From NCBI GenBank assembly GCA_045603225.1, contig JAZULT010000036.1:12968-76967 (forward strand): a stretch of 64,000 nt of DNA. The letters are read 5' to 3'. The position numbers and the translations under genes are program-made. The notes under the pieces are model-generated. The model was not told where the DNA came from, searched no databases, and saw nothing but the letters and a program-made list of their open reading frames with translations. The DNA comes from RGIG9115 sp045603225. Lineage in GTDB: Bacteria; Bacillota; Clostridia; UBA1381. Below, piece after piece: positions 27,969 through 37,093 of this stretch (the first letter of the stretch is position 1; each line of letters begins with the position of its first letter).

Positions 27969-30900
27969 ATGACAAATTTATCAAAGCGTTTAATATCAGC
28001 TTTTCTTTCATTTGTTCTTATAATACCTTTATGCATCAGCTTTGAAAAAAGTGTATATGCAGAAAGCTTTGGTGGCTGGTCTGTAAGCTTCAATAACGGT
28101 GCAAAGGGTGAGGCTTATATTGACACAGAGAATGCATACAGCGGAGTGTCATCTTTGAAAATCATCAATGAAACTCCGTCTGCGGCTAATGTGTATGCAG
28201 GTGCATACTATAATGTAAATGTGGAGGCAGGAAAAAAATATAAGGTTGGCGCTAAAATCAAGTCACTGCGCTCATCAAATATCTTTTTCTGCGTAAGCTG
28301 GGAGACAAGATATTCACTCCGACCGTTCGGAGATACATATGAGTGGACGAATTTCGAGGTTACACACACAGCGAAAGAAAGCGGAGCAAAGGTGCTTCAG
28401 TTTATTGTGGACGGCGTAACCGACGGTTTCTGGATAGATGACGTTAAGTTCATTGATCTTGAAACAGGAGAAAATCTTGTTGTCGGAAGTGACAGTACTT
28501 TTGAAGAAGAAAAACTGAACATATCCGATCTTAATTCTGACATGAATAATGTTACGGAGTTATATAACACAATCAAGAAGTCCGAAACATATTCGGCAAA
28601 TGACCTTGAAAGCGTTATCGGCGGTTTCAAAAATATGTTTGTATACAAACAAAAAGATATAACGATTGACGGAAATTCAGAAGATTGGGAAGGATATACC
28701 TCCTGCAGTATTCCGACTCTTCCGACACAGTATCAGATATATCTGAAGGACGGAAAACCGCTTGACGCAAATATGACCTGTAAGTTCGCGCAGGACGATG
28801 AAAATTTTTATTTGCTTATAGAGGTTGTTGACGATGTCTATAATTATGTGGAAGGCGGACAAAACTATTATTGGCAGGGAGACAGCCTTCAGTTTGCAAT
28901 TTCGGAAATGGCTTCAAGCACCGGAACTGCTCTTGCAGAAACATACGGAACTGAATTCGGTCTTGCATACAACCCTGTAACAGATGAATGTGAGATTTAT
29001 TCGCCTGACGTGGCAGACGACAGACTTTCAGCCGCTGTTGCAAAGGCATCGCATAAAGACGGTAAGACTGTTTTTGAAACAGCTATTCCGTGGAATATCA
29101 AGTTTGTGGAACGTCCTGCAGGAATTTTGTTTGACATACTTTATAATGATAATGACGGAGACGGAAGACGTTATTGTGTAGAACTCGCACCGGGTATAGC
29201 AGAGGGTAAAAATAACAGTCAGTTCCCGAAACTTGAAATGCTTGACGAAGGTCAGGACTGGTATGCGTGGGTACAGGGACCGAGAGATGTATTTGCGAAA
29301 ACAGATTACATATATGAATATTATCTTGTAAATAAAGGCGGGGAAAAGACCTTTACGGTTACCGGTGATGACGGACAAACAGAAACAGTTACTGTTCCTG
29401 CGGGCATGGGAATAAGACATGAATTTACGGCGAATTTCAATAAAGTCGGAGAAGAAACTCTTACAAAGACGTTTTCTTCAGGAGACAGCAGTTACACAGG
29501 CAACTGTGAAGTTTCGGTAGTTGATAAGCCTGCAACTGCCGAATATCATCAGACAGTAATTGATAAAAATGCAAAGCATGTTGAAGAAATTGAAAGACTT
29601 CTTGCTCAGTGCGAGAAGAAGGGTATCACTACTGATTATGAAACAGCGTACTATTCAATTTTGAAGAAGTTTGACACACTGCTTGCAGACGACCTGAAAA
29701 ATAATTTTTTCGATAAAACTTTTTATCAGGAAAGAACACTTGATGAAGTGTATGAAAAGGCGAAAACAAATCTGACTGCATATTTAAACGGCGAGAAAGA
29801 ACCTAAGAGCGTGCCGAAATACGTTACAAGTGATGTCAGAATGGAAGGTCCTGTCATGTACGGAACAACAAACGAAAACGGTAAGCTTGAGGAAAGACCG
29901 GTAATCTTTGCGGGATTCGGACACTTTGCCGATGCAAGGGCCGATGTTCCTATTTTCCAGAACTTTGGCTTTAATACTGCTCAGTTCGAAATAGGTCCGT
30001 CGTACATGATGATAAATACAACAATGGCTTCATGCTGGGGCGATGCAATAGCTAAAACTCCCGATTATGAAGGAAAAATTGATACAACACATAAAAGAAA
30101 CGGCAACAGCTCATTTAAGATAACATATAAGTCACCGGAAACCTCCGGACAGAATATGTACGTTTATCAGTTCGTCCCGGTAACGGAAGGAAAGACCTAC
30201 ATTCTTTCAGGATATGTAAAGGCAAATAATGCAAATAAGGTTTACATTTCTGCAAGAGACAGTCAGGAACGTGTGTATGTTGACGGTACATATGACTGGA
30301 CAGAGGTTTCCTCTAAGTACACAGCTCCTGCTGATACTGAATATACAATTATAAGAATTGGCTGTGAAGGCCCGACAGACGAAGTATACTTTGACGATTT
30401 TACTTTCTGCGAAGAGGGAAGTAACATAAATATTTTAAGAAACGGTGATTTTGAAAAAGCACCTGAGGAAATTATGGAAATAAATCCTCATGCAAAGAGC
30501 ATTTATGACCTTAAAAAGGTTCTGAAAAACTCGGAAGAAAACAACCTTGCACTGTCAGTTCTTATTTCACCGCACTATTTCCCTGCAAAAATTATTGAAA
30601 AGTACGACATACATCATCCGAAGCTGATGTTCCTTAAGTACAACATTAACGCAGAACCTGCAAAGAAAATTCTGACTGAATACTTCAATACTATTATACC
30701 TATTATCAGAGAATATAAATCTGTTCAGAATATCTGTCTTTTAAATGAACCGGCGTTCAGGGTTGATCTTTGCGGAGACTTCTATCTTGACGACTGGCAT
30801 CAGTATCTGAGAGAGCTTTATGATAATGATATTTCAAAGCTGAACAAAGCATATGAAAAGAATTTTGAAGCTTTTGAAGATGTTGACTTTGTAATGACAA

Positions 30901-32654
30901 ATTATGCGAAGAGATATGATTTTAAGAACTTTAACGACAGTGTATTCTCCGATTGGCGCAGATGGCTGTCAGAATCAGTAAAAGCACTTGCACCTGAAAT
31001 TCCTGTTCAGATAAAGCGTATGAACTATTTTGAGCCGACAAACTCGCTCCATGTTTATATAGGAACAGATGTTGAAAATGATTATGATTTCGTGGACATG
31101 AACGGATGTGACTGCGGTGACTACGTTGAAAATGAGTCTGATGCACTTGTGCAGACAATGTGGTACGATATGCTCAGAAGCGGAAAAGATGTTCCTGTTC
31201 TTAACACCGAAGACCATATCATGACAAACGGAAGTGATGTATATACCGAAGAACAGCGTGATTATGTTGTACGTAATCTCCACATCGGTGCAATTCACGG
31301 AAGAAGTATGTCAAATATGTGGGTATGGGCAAAATCGTACGAAGAAGGCAACGTTTTTGCAGACAGTATCCTGTTCAGACCTGATGTTCTTGCGGGTATT
31401 TCCGATATAACAATGGATATGAACAGAAATTCATATGAAATTGCGGCACTTCAGAATGCTGAAAGAGAAGTCGGAATACTTTATTCAGATGCAAGTATCA
31501 TAAGCAATGTAAGCACACCGTATGCTGTTTATCAGACTTATGCCGCATGCATGTATAACGGAAAGGCTATAAAGTTTATTTACCCGTCACAGCTCGGCAG
31601 TATGAATGATGTCAAGATTTTGTTTGTACCTAAGAAGACTCATGTTGTTGCTGAAACACTTGATTATATTTCGGATTATATAAAATCAGGCGGAAAAGTT
31701 GTTATTATCGGCAGTGATTCTCTCAGGAAAAACGAATACGGTTACGACCATGATGCGGAAAAAATCAAATTCATTTATGATAATTCGCAGATTATTGAGT
31801 ATTCGGGTGCCAACGATAAAATTGAGAATATGACTGAAACCGAATATTATAACAGGATTCGAGAAGCTCTTAAATCAAACGGTCTTTATAATGTTGCGGT
31901 TAAAGACAGCAAAACAGGCGAGGCATTAGACCTTGTGGAATATAATGTGGGATATTATAACGGAAAGGTAATTATCAGCATGATTAATTACAATCAGGAA
32001 AGAACCGTAAACGTATATCTCGGTGATACGCTCGTTGAAAAATCATATGAGCTCTACAAGGATGAAACTCTCGGAAGTGAAATAACTCTCAGTAAATATG
32101 TACCTGCATTTATTGCAATAGACGTTGAAAATCCGTTTATAGATACTTACGGACACTGGGCAGAAAAAACCATTTCAGCTCTTCACAGCGAGGGTATAAT
32201 AAAGGGAGTTAAGGAAAGCGTTTTTGCTCCTCAGAAAACTCTGACAAGAGCTGAATTCCTGACACTTCTTATGAGATGTACCGAAAAAACCGGCACTGCA
32301 GTCAATACTCTTCCGGGCGATGTTGCACGTAATACATGGTATGCATCTTCCGTAGGAGAAGCGGTAAACAAGGGAATTATAAGAGCAGACGAGAATTTCA
32401 GACCGGACGATTATATTACCCGTGAAGAAATGTGTACTCTCCTTGTAAAATGCTATGAGCAGGAAAACGGAGCTCAGAGCGAAGATGCACAGCTTGATTT
32501 TTCAGATGCTGAGATGATTACTAACGTTACCGACGTTAAAAAGGCGGTAGCACTCGGTCTTATGAACGGTCACGCAGACGGAAGCTTTGCACCTCAGAAT
32601 ACAGCAACAAGAGCCGAATCAGCGGCTGTAATTGAAAGATTTAAAAGTAAATAA
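27969..32654 (+). CDS. Cell-surface GH42-like glycoside hydrolase with CBMs and C-terminal SLH anchors
   Basis: ATG 27969 with GGAAAGGG upstream; 1561 residues. Signal peptide (~1-31), CBM-like sandwich (~35-165), CBM9/DOMON-like domain (~215-400, ITIDGNSEDWEGY), then a helical region. A TIM-barrel starts at GFGHFADARADVPIFQNFGFN (given in part) and is interrupted by a ~130-residue CBM-like insert (nt ~30050-30460) before SVLISPHYFP. The likely acid/base is E927 (LLNEPAF) and the likely nucleophile E1081 (LNTEDHI). A GH42-type middle domain follows (EVGILYSDASI, then SGGKVVIIG), and three SLH repeats end the protein (TRAEFLTLL, TREEMCTLL, TRAESAAVI). Beta-galactosidase-like activity on galactan side chains is plausible but not proven. 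The next gene is a shorter paralogue. Confidence 0.83.
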   Translation: MTNLSKRLISAFLSFVLIIPLCISFEKSVYAESFGGWSVSFNNGAKGEAYIDTENAYSGVSSLKIINETPSAANVYAGAYYNVNVEAGKKYKVGAKIKSLRSSNIFFCVSWETRYSLRPFGDTYEWTNFEVTHTAKESGAKVLQFIVDGVTDGFWIDDVKFIDLETGENLVVGSDSTFEEEKLNISDLNSDMNNVTELYNTIKKSETYSANDLESVIGGFKNMFVYKQKDITIDGNSEDWEGYTSCSIPTLPTQYQIYLKDGKPLDANMTCKFAQDDENFYLLIEVVDDVYNYVEGGQNYYWQGDSLQFAISEMASSTGTALAETYGTEFGLAYNPVTDECEIYSPDVADDRLSAAVAKASHKDGKTVFETAIPWNIKFVERPAGILFDILYNDNDGDGRRYCVELAPGIAEGKNNSQFPKLEMLDEGQDWYAWVQGPRDVFAKTDYIYEYYLVNKGGEKTFTVTGDDGQTETVTVPAGMGIRHEFTANFNKVGEETLTKTFSSGDSSYTGNCEVSVVDKPATAEYHQTVIDKNAKHVEEIERLLAQCEKKGITTDYETAYYSILKKFDTLLADDLKNNFFDKTFYQERTLDEVYEKAKTNLTAYLNGEKEPKSVPKYVTSDVRMEGPVMYGTTNENGKLEERPVIFAGFGHFADARADVPIFQNFGFNTAQFEIGPSYMMINTTMASCWGDAIAKTPDYEGKIDTTHKRNGNSSFKITYKSPETSGQNMYVYQFVPVTEGKTYILSGYVKANNANKVYISARDSQERVYVDGTYDWTEVSSKYTAPADTEYTIIRIGCEGPTDEVYFDDFTFCEEGSNINILRNGDFEKAPEEIMEINPHAKSIYDLKKVLKNSEENNLALSVLISPHYFPAKIIEKYDIHHPKLMFLKYNINAEPAKKILTEYFNTIIPIIREYKSVQNICLLNEPAFRVDLCGDFYLDDWHQYLRELYDNDISKLNKAYEKNFEAFEDVDFVMTNYAKRYDFKNFNDSVFSDWRRWLSESVKALAPEIPVQIKRMNYFEPTNSLHVYIGTDVENDYDFVDMNGCDCGDYVENESDALVQTMWYDMLRSGKDVPVLNTEDHIMTNGSDVYTEEQRDYVVRNLHIGAIHGRSMSNMWVWAKSYEEGNVFADSILFRPDVLAGISDITMDMNRNSYEIAALQNAEREVGILYSDASIISNVSTPYAVYQTYAACMYNGKAIKFIYPSQLGSMNDVKILFVPKKTHVVAETLDYISDYIKSGGKVVIIGSDSLRKNEYGYDHDAEKIKFIYDNSQIIEYSGANDKIENMTETEYYNRIREALKSNGLYNVAVKDSKTGEALDLVEYNVGYYNGKVIISMINYNQERTVNVYLGDTLVEKSYELYKDETLGSEITLSKYVPAFIAIDVENPFIDTYGHWAEKTISALHSEGIIKGVKESVFAPQKTLTRAEFLTLLMRCTEKTGTAVNTLPGDVARNTWYASSVGEAVNKGIIRADENFRPDDYITREEMCTLLVKCYEQENGAQSEDAQLDFSDAEMITNVTDVKKAVALGLMNGHADGSFAPQNTATRAESAAVIERFKSK

Positions 32655-32673
32655 TCCGGGAAAGGGATAAAAA

Positions 32674-35600
32674 ATGTATTGTTCTAAAATAAAAAAAACA
32701 GCGGGCTTGCTTGTTTGCTCGTTAGCCTTTCAGTTTCCTGCTTTTGCAGAAAATACTGAATGTCCGAAAGTGAAAAATCTTACAACAGACACTTTTGATA
32801 AGGTTCTGAAATGGGAAGCGGAAGGCGACAACTACGAAGGTGCTGAAATTTATACAGTCACTGCTGACGGTGAGCTTGAGTATTTTGGAAATGCAGAAGG
32901 AACTGCTATCTCCTACGGCGAAGAAGGAACGTATCTGGTAAAAGCTGTAAACGGTGCTGAAGATGATTATGGAAGCGTAATTGCACATTCAACTTCTACG
33001 CCTTTTACCATAATCTTAAACGAGGCTGATTATGCTGATGAGTCGGTAAGGCTTGATATCAGACTTCAAAACAATAGCAGCAGCTACTCCGGTGGTGTTC
33101 TTTGTGTGAAGATTACCGATGTTGAAGGAAAGGTCATAAGCGAAACTGAAAATTATATGACGGTAAAACCCGGAAAAGACAGCAGATTAAAAATTACTCA
33201 GCCCACAAATCCAAAACAGTATAAAATGGCTGTAACGTTTAATAATTCACATTCAGGTGAAACTGAGCTTGCGCTTCCTGTTGTTGTTACAAAAGATAAC
33301 CCCTCTGCAGCATATGCAGAGGCGGTTATTGAGAAAAATGATGACAATGCCGCAGATATACTGTCTCTCCTGAACCGCTGTGAGGAGGAAGGAATTCCGA
33401 CAGCATACGAGTATGCAAATTATAAGATTCTTGACAGATTCTCAGATTATATCAGAGAAGATATTGATAACGGTGAGCTTTCAAGAATTTATTATACCGA
33501 AAATGCTCTGGACAAAATATATACCGAAACAAAAAACAACCTTAATAGTTATCTGAGCGGAGTGAAAACAGCGGTCTCGGTGCCTGATTTTGTTACAGGT
33601 GATCTGAGAGTTGACGGTGAGACAATGTATGCACCCGTTGCCGATGCGGACGGCACTGTTTCCGAAAGACCTGTATATTTTGTCGGCTACGGACATTTTG
33701 CCACAGTTAAGGAAGATATAGAATATCTTGAAGCACTCGGAATGAACACCATGCAGATGGAAATAGGTCCGTCAAATGCTATGCTCAACACTCCTGCTTT
33801 TGAAAACTGGGGAGTGGAAGAAAGAGGAACACCGGAGTATACATTTTCTGTGGATACCGAAACGTATCACGGAGGAGCAGCTGCTGCAAATATTTGTTAT
33901 CCGGCAGACAGTACCGGAGCTGTAAGAGTGTTCCAGAAGGTTCCTGTTGAACCGGGAAAATCATATACGTTTATAGTGCATGTGCGTTCTGACAGCAAAG
34001 CTACGGCTGTCAGCTGTACTGCCGACGGTTACGAAAGTACTCTTAACATAAACGGTCAGTACGGATGGAAAAAAATTAAAAAAACCTATACTGCACCCGA
34101 AGGTGCTGTATATACCACCGTTGGACTTGAAATAGCCGGTGAAGCGCAGCTGTATATTGATGATGCTTCATTTACGGAAAACGGCAGTGAAGTTAACTTA
34201 CTCGTAAATGGCGATTTTGAAACACCTGCCGGATTTGAATACTCATTCGACAGGTATTCGGAAAATGTGCTTTCTGTTGAAAATGCACTCGAAAGAGCGG
34301 GAGAATGCAATATCTCGGTATGCGTTCTTTTATCACCGCATTATTTCCCGAAACGTATAATGGATAAGTACGGCTTTGGTTTTGAAAACGGTACTGCATT
34401 TATTAAGTATAATATCCATGCTCCTGAAGCAAAGGCTGTAATTGAAAGATATATGAGAGGAATTATCCCTGTTATAAAAGAGTATGATTCATTAAGCAGT
34501 ATATGTATTTCAAACGAACCAAGCTTTGAAATCGCCAGAGCCGGAGACTATTTCATGGATGAATGGCATCAGTTCCTGGAAGACAGATACGGGACTATCG
34601 AAAATCTGAGTCAGACTTACGGAAAGAAATACAGCTCTTTTGAGGATGTCGGATATGACCGCGGATATTATAATTATGACTATATTGAATTTGTAGACGG
34701 GATTTTTGCTGACTGGCACAGATGGATGGCGGAGATTTCAAAGGAAGAAGCACCGGATATTCCGATTCACAGTAAGCTTATGGGTTATCTTACCGGTAAC
34801 AGTAAGGAGATGAATACATTCCACTGCGGTGCAGATTTGGCTAAATATCATGATTTCCTTGACTGGAACGGATGCGACTACGCAAATTATATAGATAATG
34901 ACGGCAAGCCCCTTGCCCAGGAGCTGTGGTATGACTATATGAGAAGTGTTAAAAATGCACCGGTTATAAATTCCGAAGACCATATAATTCCGAACGGTGA
35001 TGATAATTTTGATGCTGAAGTTGCTGATTATGTTACACAGAATCTTTATATGGGTGCAATCCACGGCAGAGGAATGTCGGATATATGGGTTTGGGAGAGA
35101 AGCTACGATGAAACAAGTAAATTTGACAAGAGTATTCTTTTCAGACCTGATGTTTTATCTGCAGTAACAAAAACGGCGATGGATATAAACCGTAACGCAT
35201 ATGAGATTAATGCACTTCAGACAAAAGAAAATGATATCGGAATTCTGTATTCAAAGTCAAGCGTTCTGCTTGATAAAACAGCAATGAGTGCTATGTATCA
35301 GGCGTATGCTTCATGTATGTTTAACGGTCTTAAACCGGGATTTATAATTTCATCACAGCTTGAAAAGCTGAATAATTATGAATACGTTATAATTCCTGAT
35401 ACGAAATACGTAACACCGGAAATTCTGTCAGCTGTAAAAGCTTATAGTGAAAATGGCGGAAAGCTTATAATTATGGGCGACAGCTCCTTTAAGTACAGCG
35501 ATAAAAAGATTTCGAACAGTCAGTCTGTTATTGATGAAATTTACACCAATGCTGAAGTTGTTGATTATACAGGACTTAAAAACGGAATAGCATCATCTTC

Positions 35601-35886
35601 GGAAACCGGGTTTTATAAGTTAATGCGAAATGCGTTCGACAAATACGGCTTGTGTAATATTGAAGTTGTAGATAAGCTGACAGGCGAAAATGTATCTTAT
35701 GTTCAGATTAATTCTGCTGAGTATGATGGAAAGCTTATTCTTAATATGGTCAGCTATGACGGTGACAAAAATGTTGACATATATGTGAATGGTGAAAAAG
35801 TAACGGAAGCATATAATATTATTACTGATGAATATGTAACAGATTTCACACTTGATAAGTATATTCCGGTAACATTGGAAATGTAA
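32674..35886 (+). CDS. Secreted GH42-like glycoside hydrolase, paralogue without SLH anchors
   Basis: ATG 32674 with AAAGGG upstream; 1070 residues. Signal peptide (~1-25), an Fn3-like and a beta domain, then a helical region and a TIM-barrel that closely follows the upstream enzyme, including the inserted CBM-like domain (nt ~33800-34220). The likely acid/base is E615 (ISNEPSF) and the likely nucleophile E768 (INSEDHI). The GH42-type middle and C-terminal beta domains are present. It lacks the CBM9-like domain and all SLH repeats. Homology to the paralogue stops at DKYIPV, where the other protein runs into its SLH region. The last codon and stop (ATG TAA) coincide with the left end of the hairpin element at 35882, so the original C-terminus may have been lost. 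Confidence 0.82.
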   Translation: MYCSKIKKTAGLLVCSLAFQFPAFAENTECPKVKNLTTDTFDKVLKWEAEGDNYEGAEIYTVTADGELEYFGNAEGTAISYGEEGTYLVKAVNGAEDDYGSVIAHSTSTPFTIILNEADYADESVRLDIRLQNNSSSYSGGVLCVKITDVEGKVISETENYMTVKPGKDSRLKITQPTNPKQYKMAVTFNNSHSGETELALPVVVTKDNPSAAYAEAVIEKNDDNAADILSLLNRCEEEGIPTAYEYANYKILDRFSDYIREDIDNGELSRIYYTENALDKIYTETKNNLNSYLSGVKTAVSVPDFVTGDLRVDGETMYAPVADADGTVSERPVYFVGYGHFATVKEDIEYLEALGMNTMQMEIGPSNAMLNTPAFENWGVEERGTPEYTFSVDTETYHGGAAAANICYPADSTGAVRVFQKVPVEPGKSYTFIVHVRSDSKATAVSCTADGYESTLNINGQYGWKKIKKTYTAPEGAVYTTVGLEIAGEAQLYIDDASFTENGSEVNLLVNGDFETPAGFEYSFDRYSENVLSVENALERAGECNISVCVLLSPHYFPKRIMDKYGFGFENGTAFIKYNIHAPEAKAVIERYMRGIIPVIKEYDSLSSICISNEPSFEIARAGDYFMDEWHQFLEDRYGTIENLSQTYGKKYSSFEDVGYDRGYYNYDYIEFVDGIFADWHRWMAEISKEEAPDIPIHSKLMGYLTGNSKEMNTFHCGADLAKYHDFLDWNGCDYANYIDNDGKPLAQELWYDYMRSVKNAPVINSEDHIIPNGDDNFDAEVADYVTQNLYMGAIHGRGMSDIWVWERSYDETSKFDKSILFRPDVLSAVTKTAMDINRNAYEINALQTKENDIGILYSKSSVLLDKTAMSAMYQAYASCMFNGLKPGFIISSQLEKLNNYEYVIIPDTKYVTPEILSAVKAYSENGGKLIIMGDSSFKYSDKKISNSQSVIDEIYTNAEVVDYTGLKNGIASSSETGFYKLMRNAFDKYGLCNIEVVDKLTGENVSYVQINSAEYDGKLILNMVSYDGDKNVDIYVNGEKVTEAYNIITDEYVTDFTLDKYIPVTLEM

Positions 35887-36149
35887 TTTATCGCAGAGCG
35901 ATAAATTACATTAGTGAAATCCGATTTTTAATCGGGTGAAATTCATCCGCAGGATGAGTGAAATTGTCACTCTGTGACAGTGAAATCTGTTGCATTGCAA
36001 CAGGTTATGGTGGAAATCGCAGGCGATTTCATTGAATTAATTATTGCAATTCAGCGGAACAACACATGGGTTGTTCCCTACAAAAAAATCCCACCACACC
36101 GTAGGGAACGACCTGCGTGTCGTTCCGTTTCAAACAACGATAAATTACA
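35882..36149. repeat. MITE-like hairpin element, copy 1 (12-bp terminal inverted repeats, eight hairpins)
   Basis: Ends: TGTAATTTATCG (35882-35893) and its exact reverse complement (36138-36149). Inside are eight short hairpins: 35882-35910, 35921-35935, 35943-35957, 35965-35979, 35987-36003, 36013-36030, 36056-36077 and 36105-36126. The linker GTGAAAT precedes four of them (35914, 35936, 35958, 35980). A nearly identical inverted copy begins at 63758. It encodes no protein. It fills almost the whole gap between the GH42-like gene and the isomerase-like gene. Confidence 0.85.
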
Positions 36150-36202
36150 GTTTGCCATCAATCTGATGGAGAGTGTAAGCGAATTTATAAGGAGTAAAGG
36201 AT

Positions 36203-37093
36203 ATGATACTTTCAAATACAAGTTACCCTATTACATATCATCTTCCGCTTAGGAATGCGGTGGACATAATGTCGGGCGCCGGATTTGACGCAATTGATTT
36301 TTCGGCAGGGAATGAGGAGTATTACGGAGATACTCATAACAAAGAATTTTATCTTGAGCTTAAAAAATATGCAGAAAGCAAAGGCATATTCTTTAATCAG
36401 GCACATGCTCCTACTCCATCAGCTGTGGAAAGCAAAGAAGAAAGTGAAATCAAATTCAGAAATATTGTCGGCTCTATGAGAAATGCATCATATCTCGGAG
36501 CGAAAACTATTGTTGTTCATCCGATAAAGCACCTGAGATATGATTTCGAAGAGAACACAGAAAGACTTTTTGAATACAATATGGAGTTTTACAATCGCCT
36601 TATTCCTTACTGTGAGGAATACGGTGTTCGTGTCGCACTTGAAAACTTATGGCAGAAAGAAAAGCCCGGATGGGATAAAATTACACACTCCGTATGCTCA
36701 AGACCTGAAGAGTTTATCAGATATATTGATACGCTTAACAGTGACTGGTTAACTGCGTGTCTGGATATAGGTCATGCACAGCTTGTCTGCGAAGACCCGG
36801 CAAATTTCATAAAAGCACTCGGTAACAAAAGGCTTACTTGTCTTCATGTTCATGATGTGAATGGAATGATAGATTCTCATGACCCACCGTATTTTGGTGT
36901 GGTTGACTGGGACAGAGTGATGAAAGCCCTGGTGGAGATTGATTATCAGGGTGACTTTACATTTGAAGTCTGCGGTGAATTCTTTAAAAGTAAATTAATC
37001 GAGCTTTCTCCTGTGTATATGCGAATGATAGCAGATACAGGAAGGTTTCTTCTGAACAAATACAATAAATTTAAGGAGGAGTTATCAAGATGA
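36203..37093 (+). CDS. Sugar phosphate isomerase/epimerase-like TIM-barrel protein
   Basis: ATG 36203 with AAGGAG at 36189-36194; 296 residues. It matches the xylose-isomerase-like/AP-endonuclease-2 superfamily. Metal-ligand motifs are visible in order: HAP (~68), VVHPIKH (~100), ALENLW (~146, Glu ligand), CLDIGHAQ (~186, Asp and His), LHVHDVNG (~215) and FEV near 258 (Glu). These enzymes isomerise or epimerise sugars with a divalent metal; the substrate cannot be read from sequence. It lacks a signal peptide. The downstream CapA-like gene overlaps it by 4 bases (ATGA), so the two are translationally coupled and probably act in one pathway. Its promoter would have to lie in or before the hairpin element. 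Confidence 0.82.
   Translation: MILSNTSYPITYHLPLRNAVDIMSGAGFDAIDFSAGNEEYYGDTHNKEFYLELKKYAESKGIFFNQAHAPTPSAVESKEESEIKFRNIVGSMRNASYLGAKTIVVHPIKHLRYDFEENTERLFEYNMEFYNRLIPYCEEYGVRVALENLWQKEKPGWDKITHSVCSRPEEFIRYIDTLNSDWLTACLDIGHAQLVCEDPANFIKALGNKRLTCLHVHDVNGMIDSHDPPYFGVVDWDRVMKALVEIDYQGDFTFEVCGEFFKSKLIELSPVYMRMIADTGRFLLNKYNKFKEELSR

Noticed and set aside
35974..36252. 92-residue ORF across the hairpin element
   Set aside because: It is made of the palindromic modules of the repeat and overlaps the start of the isomerase-like gene; it has no protein-like pattern and no ribosome site.
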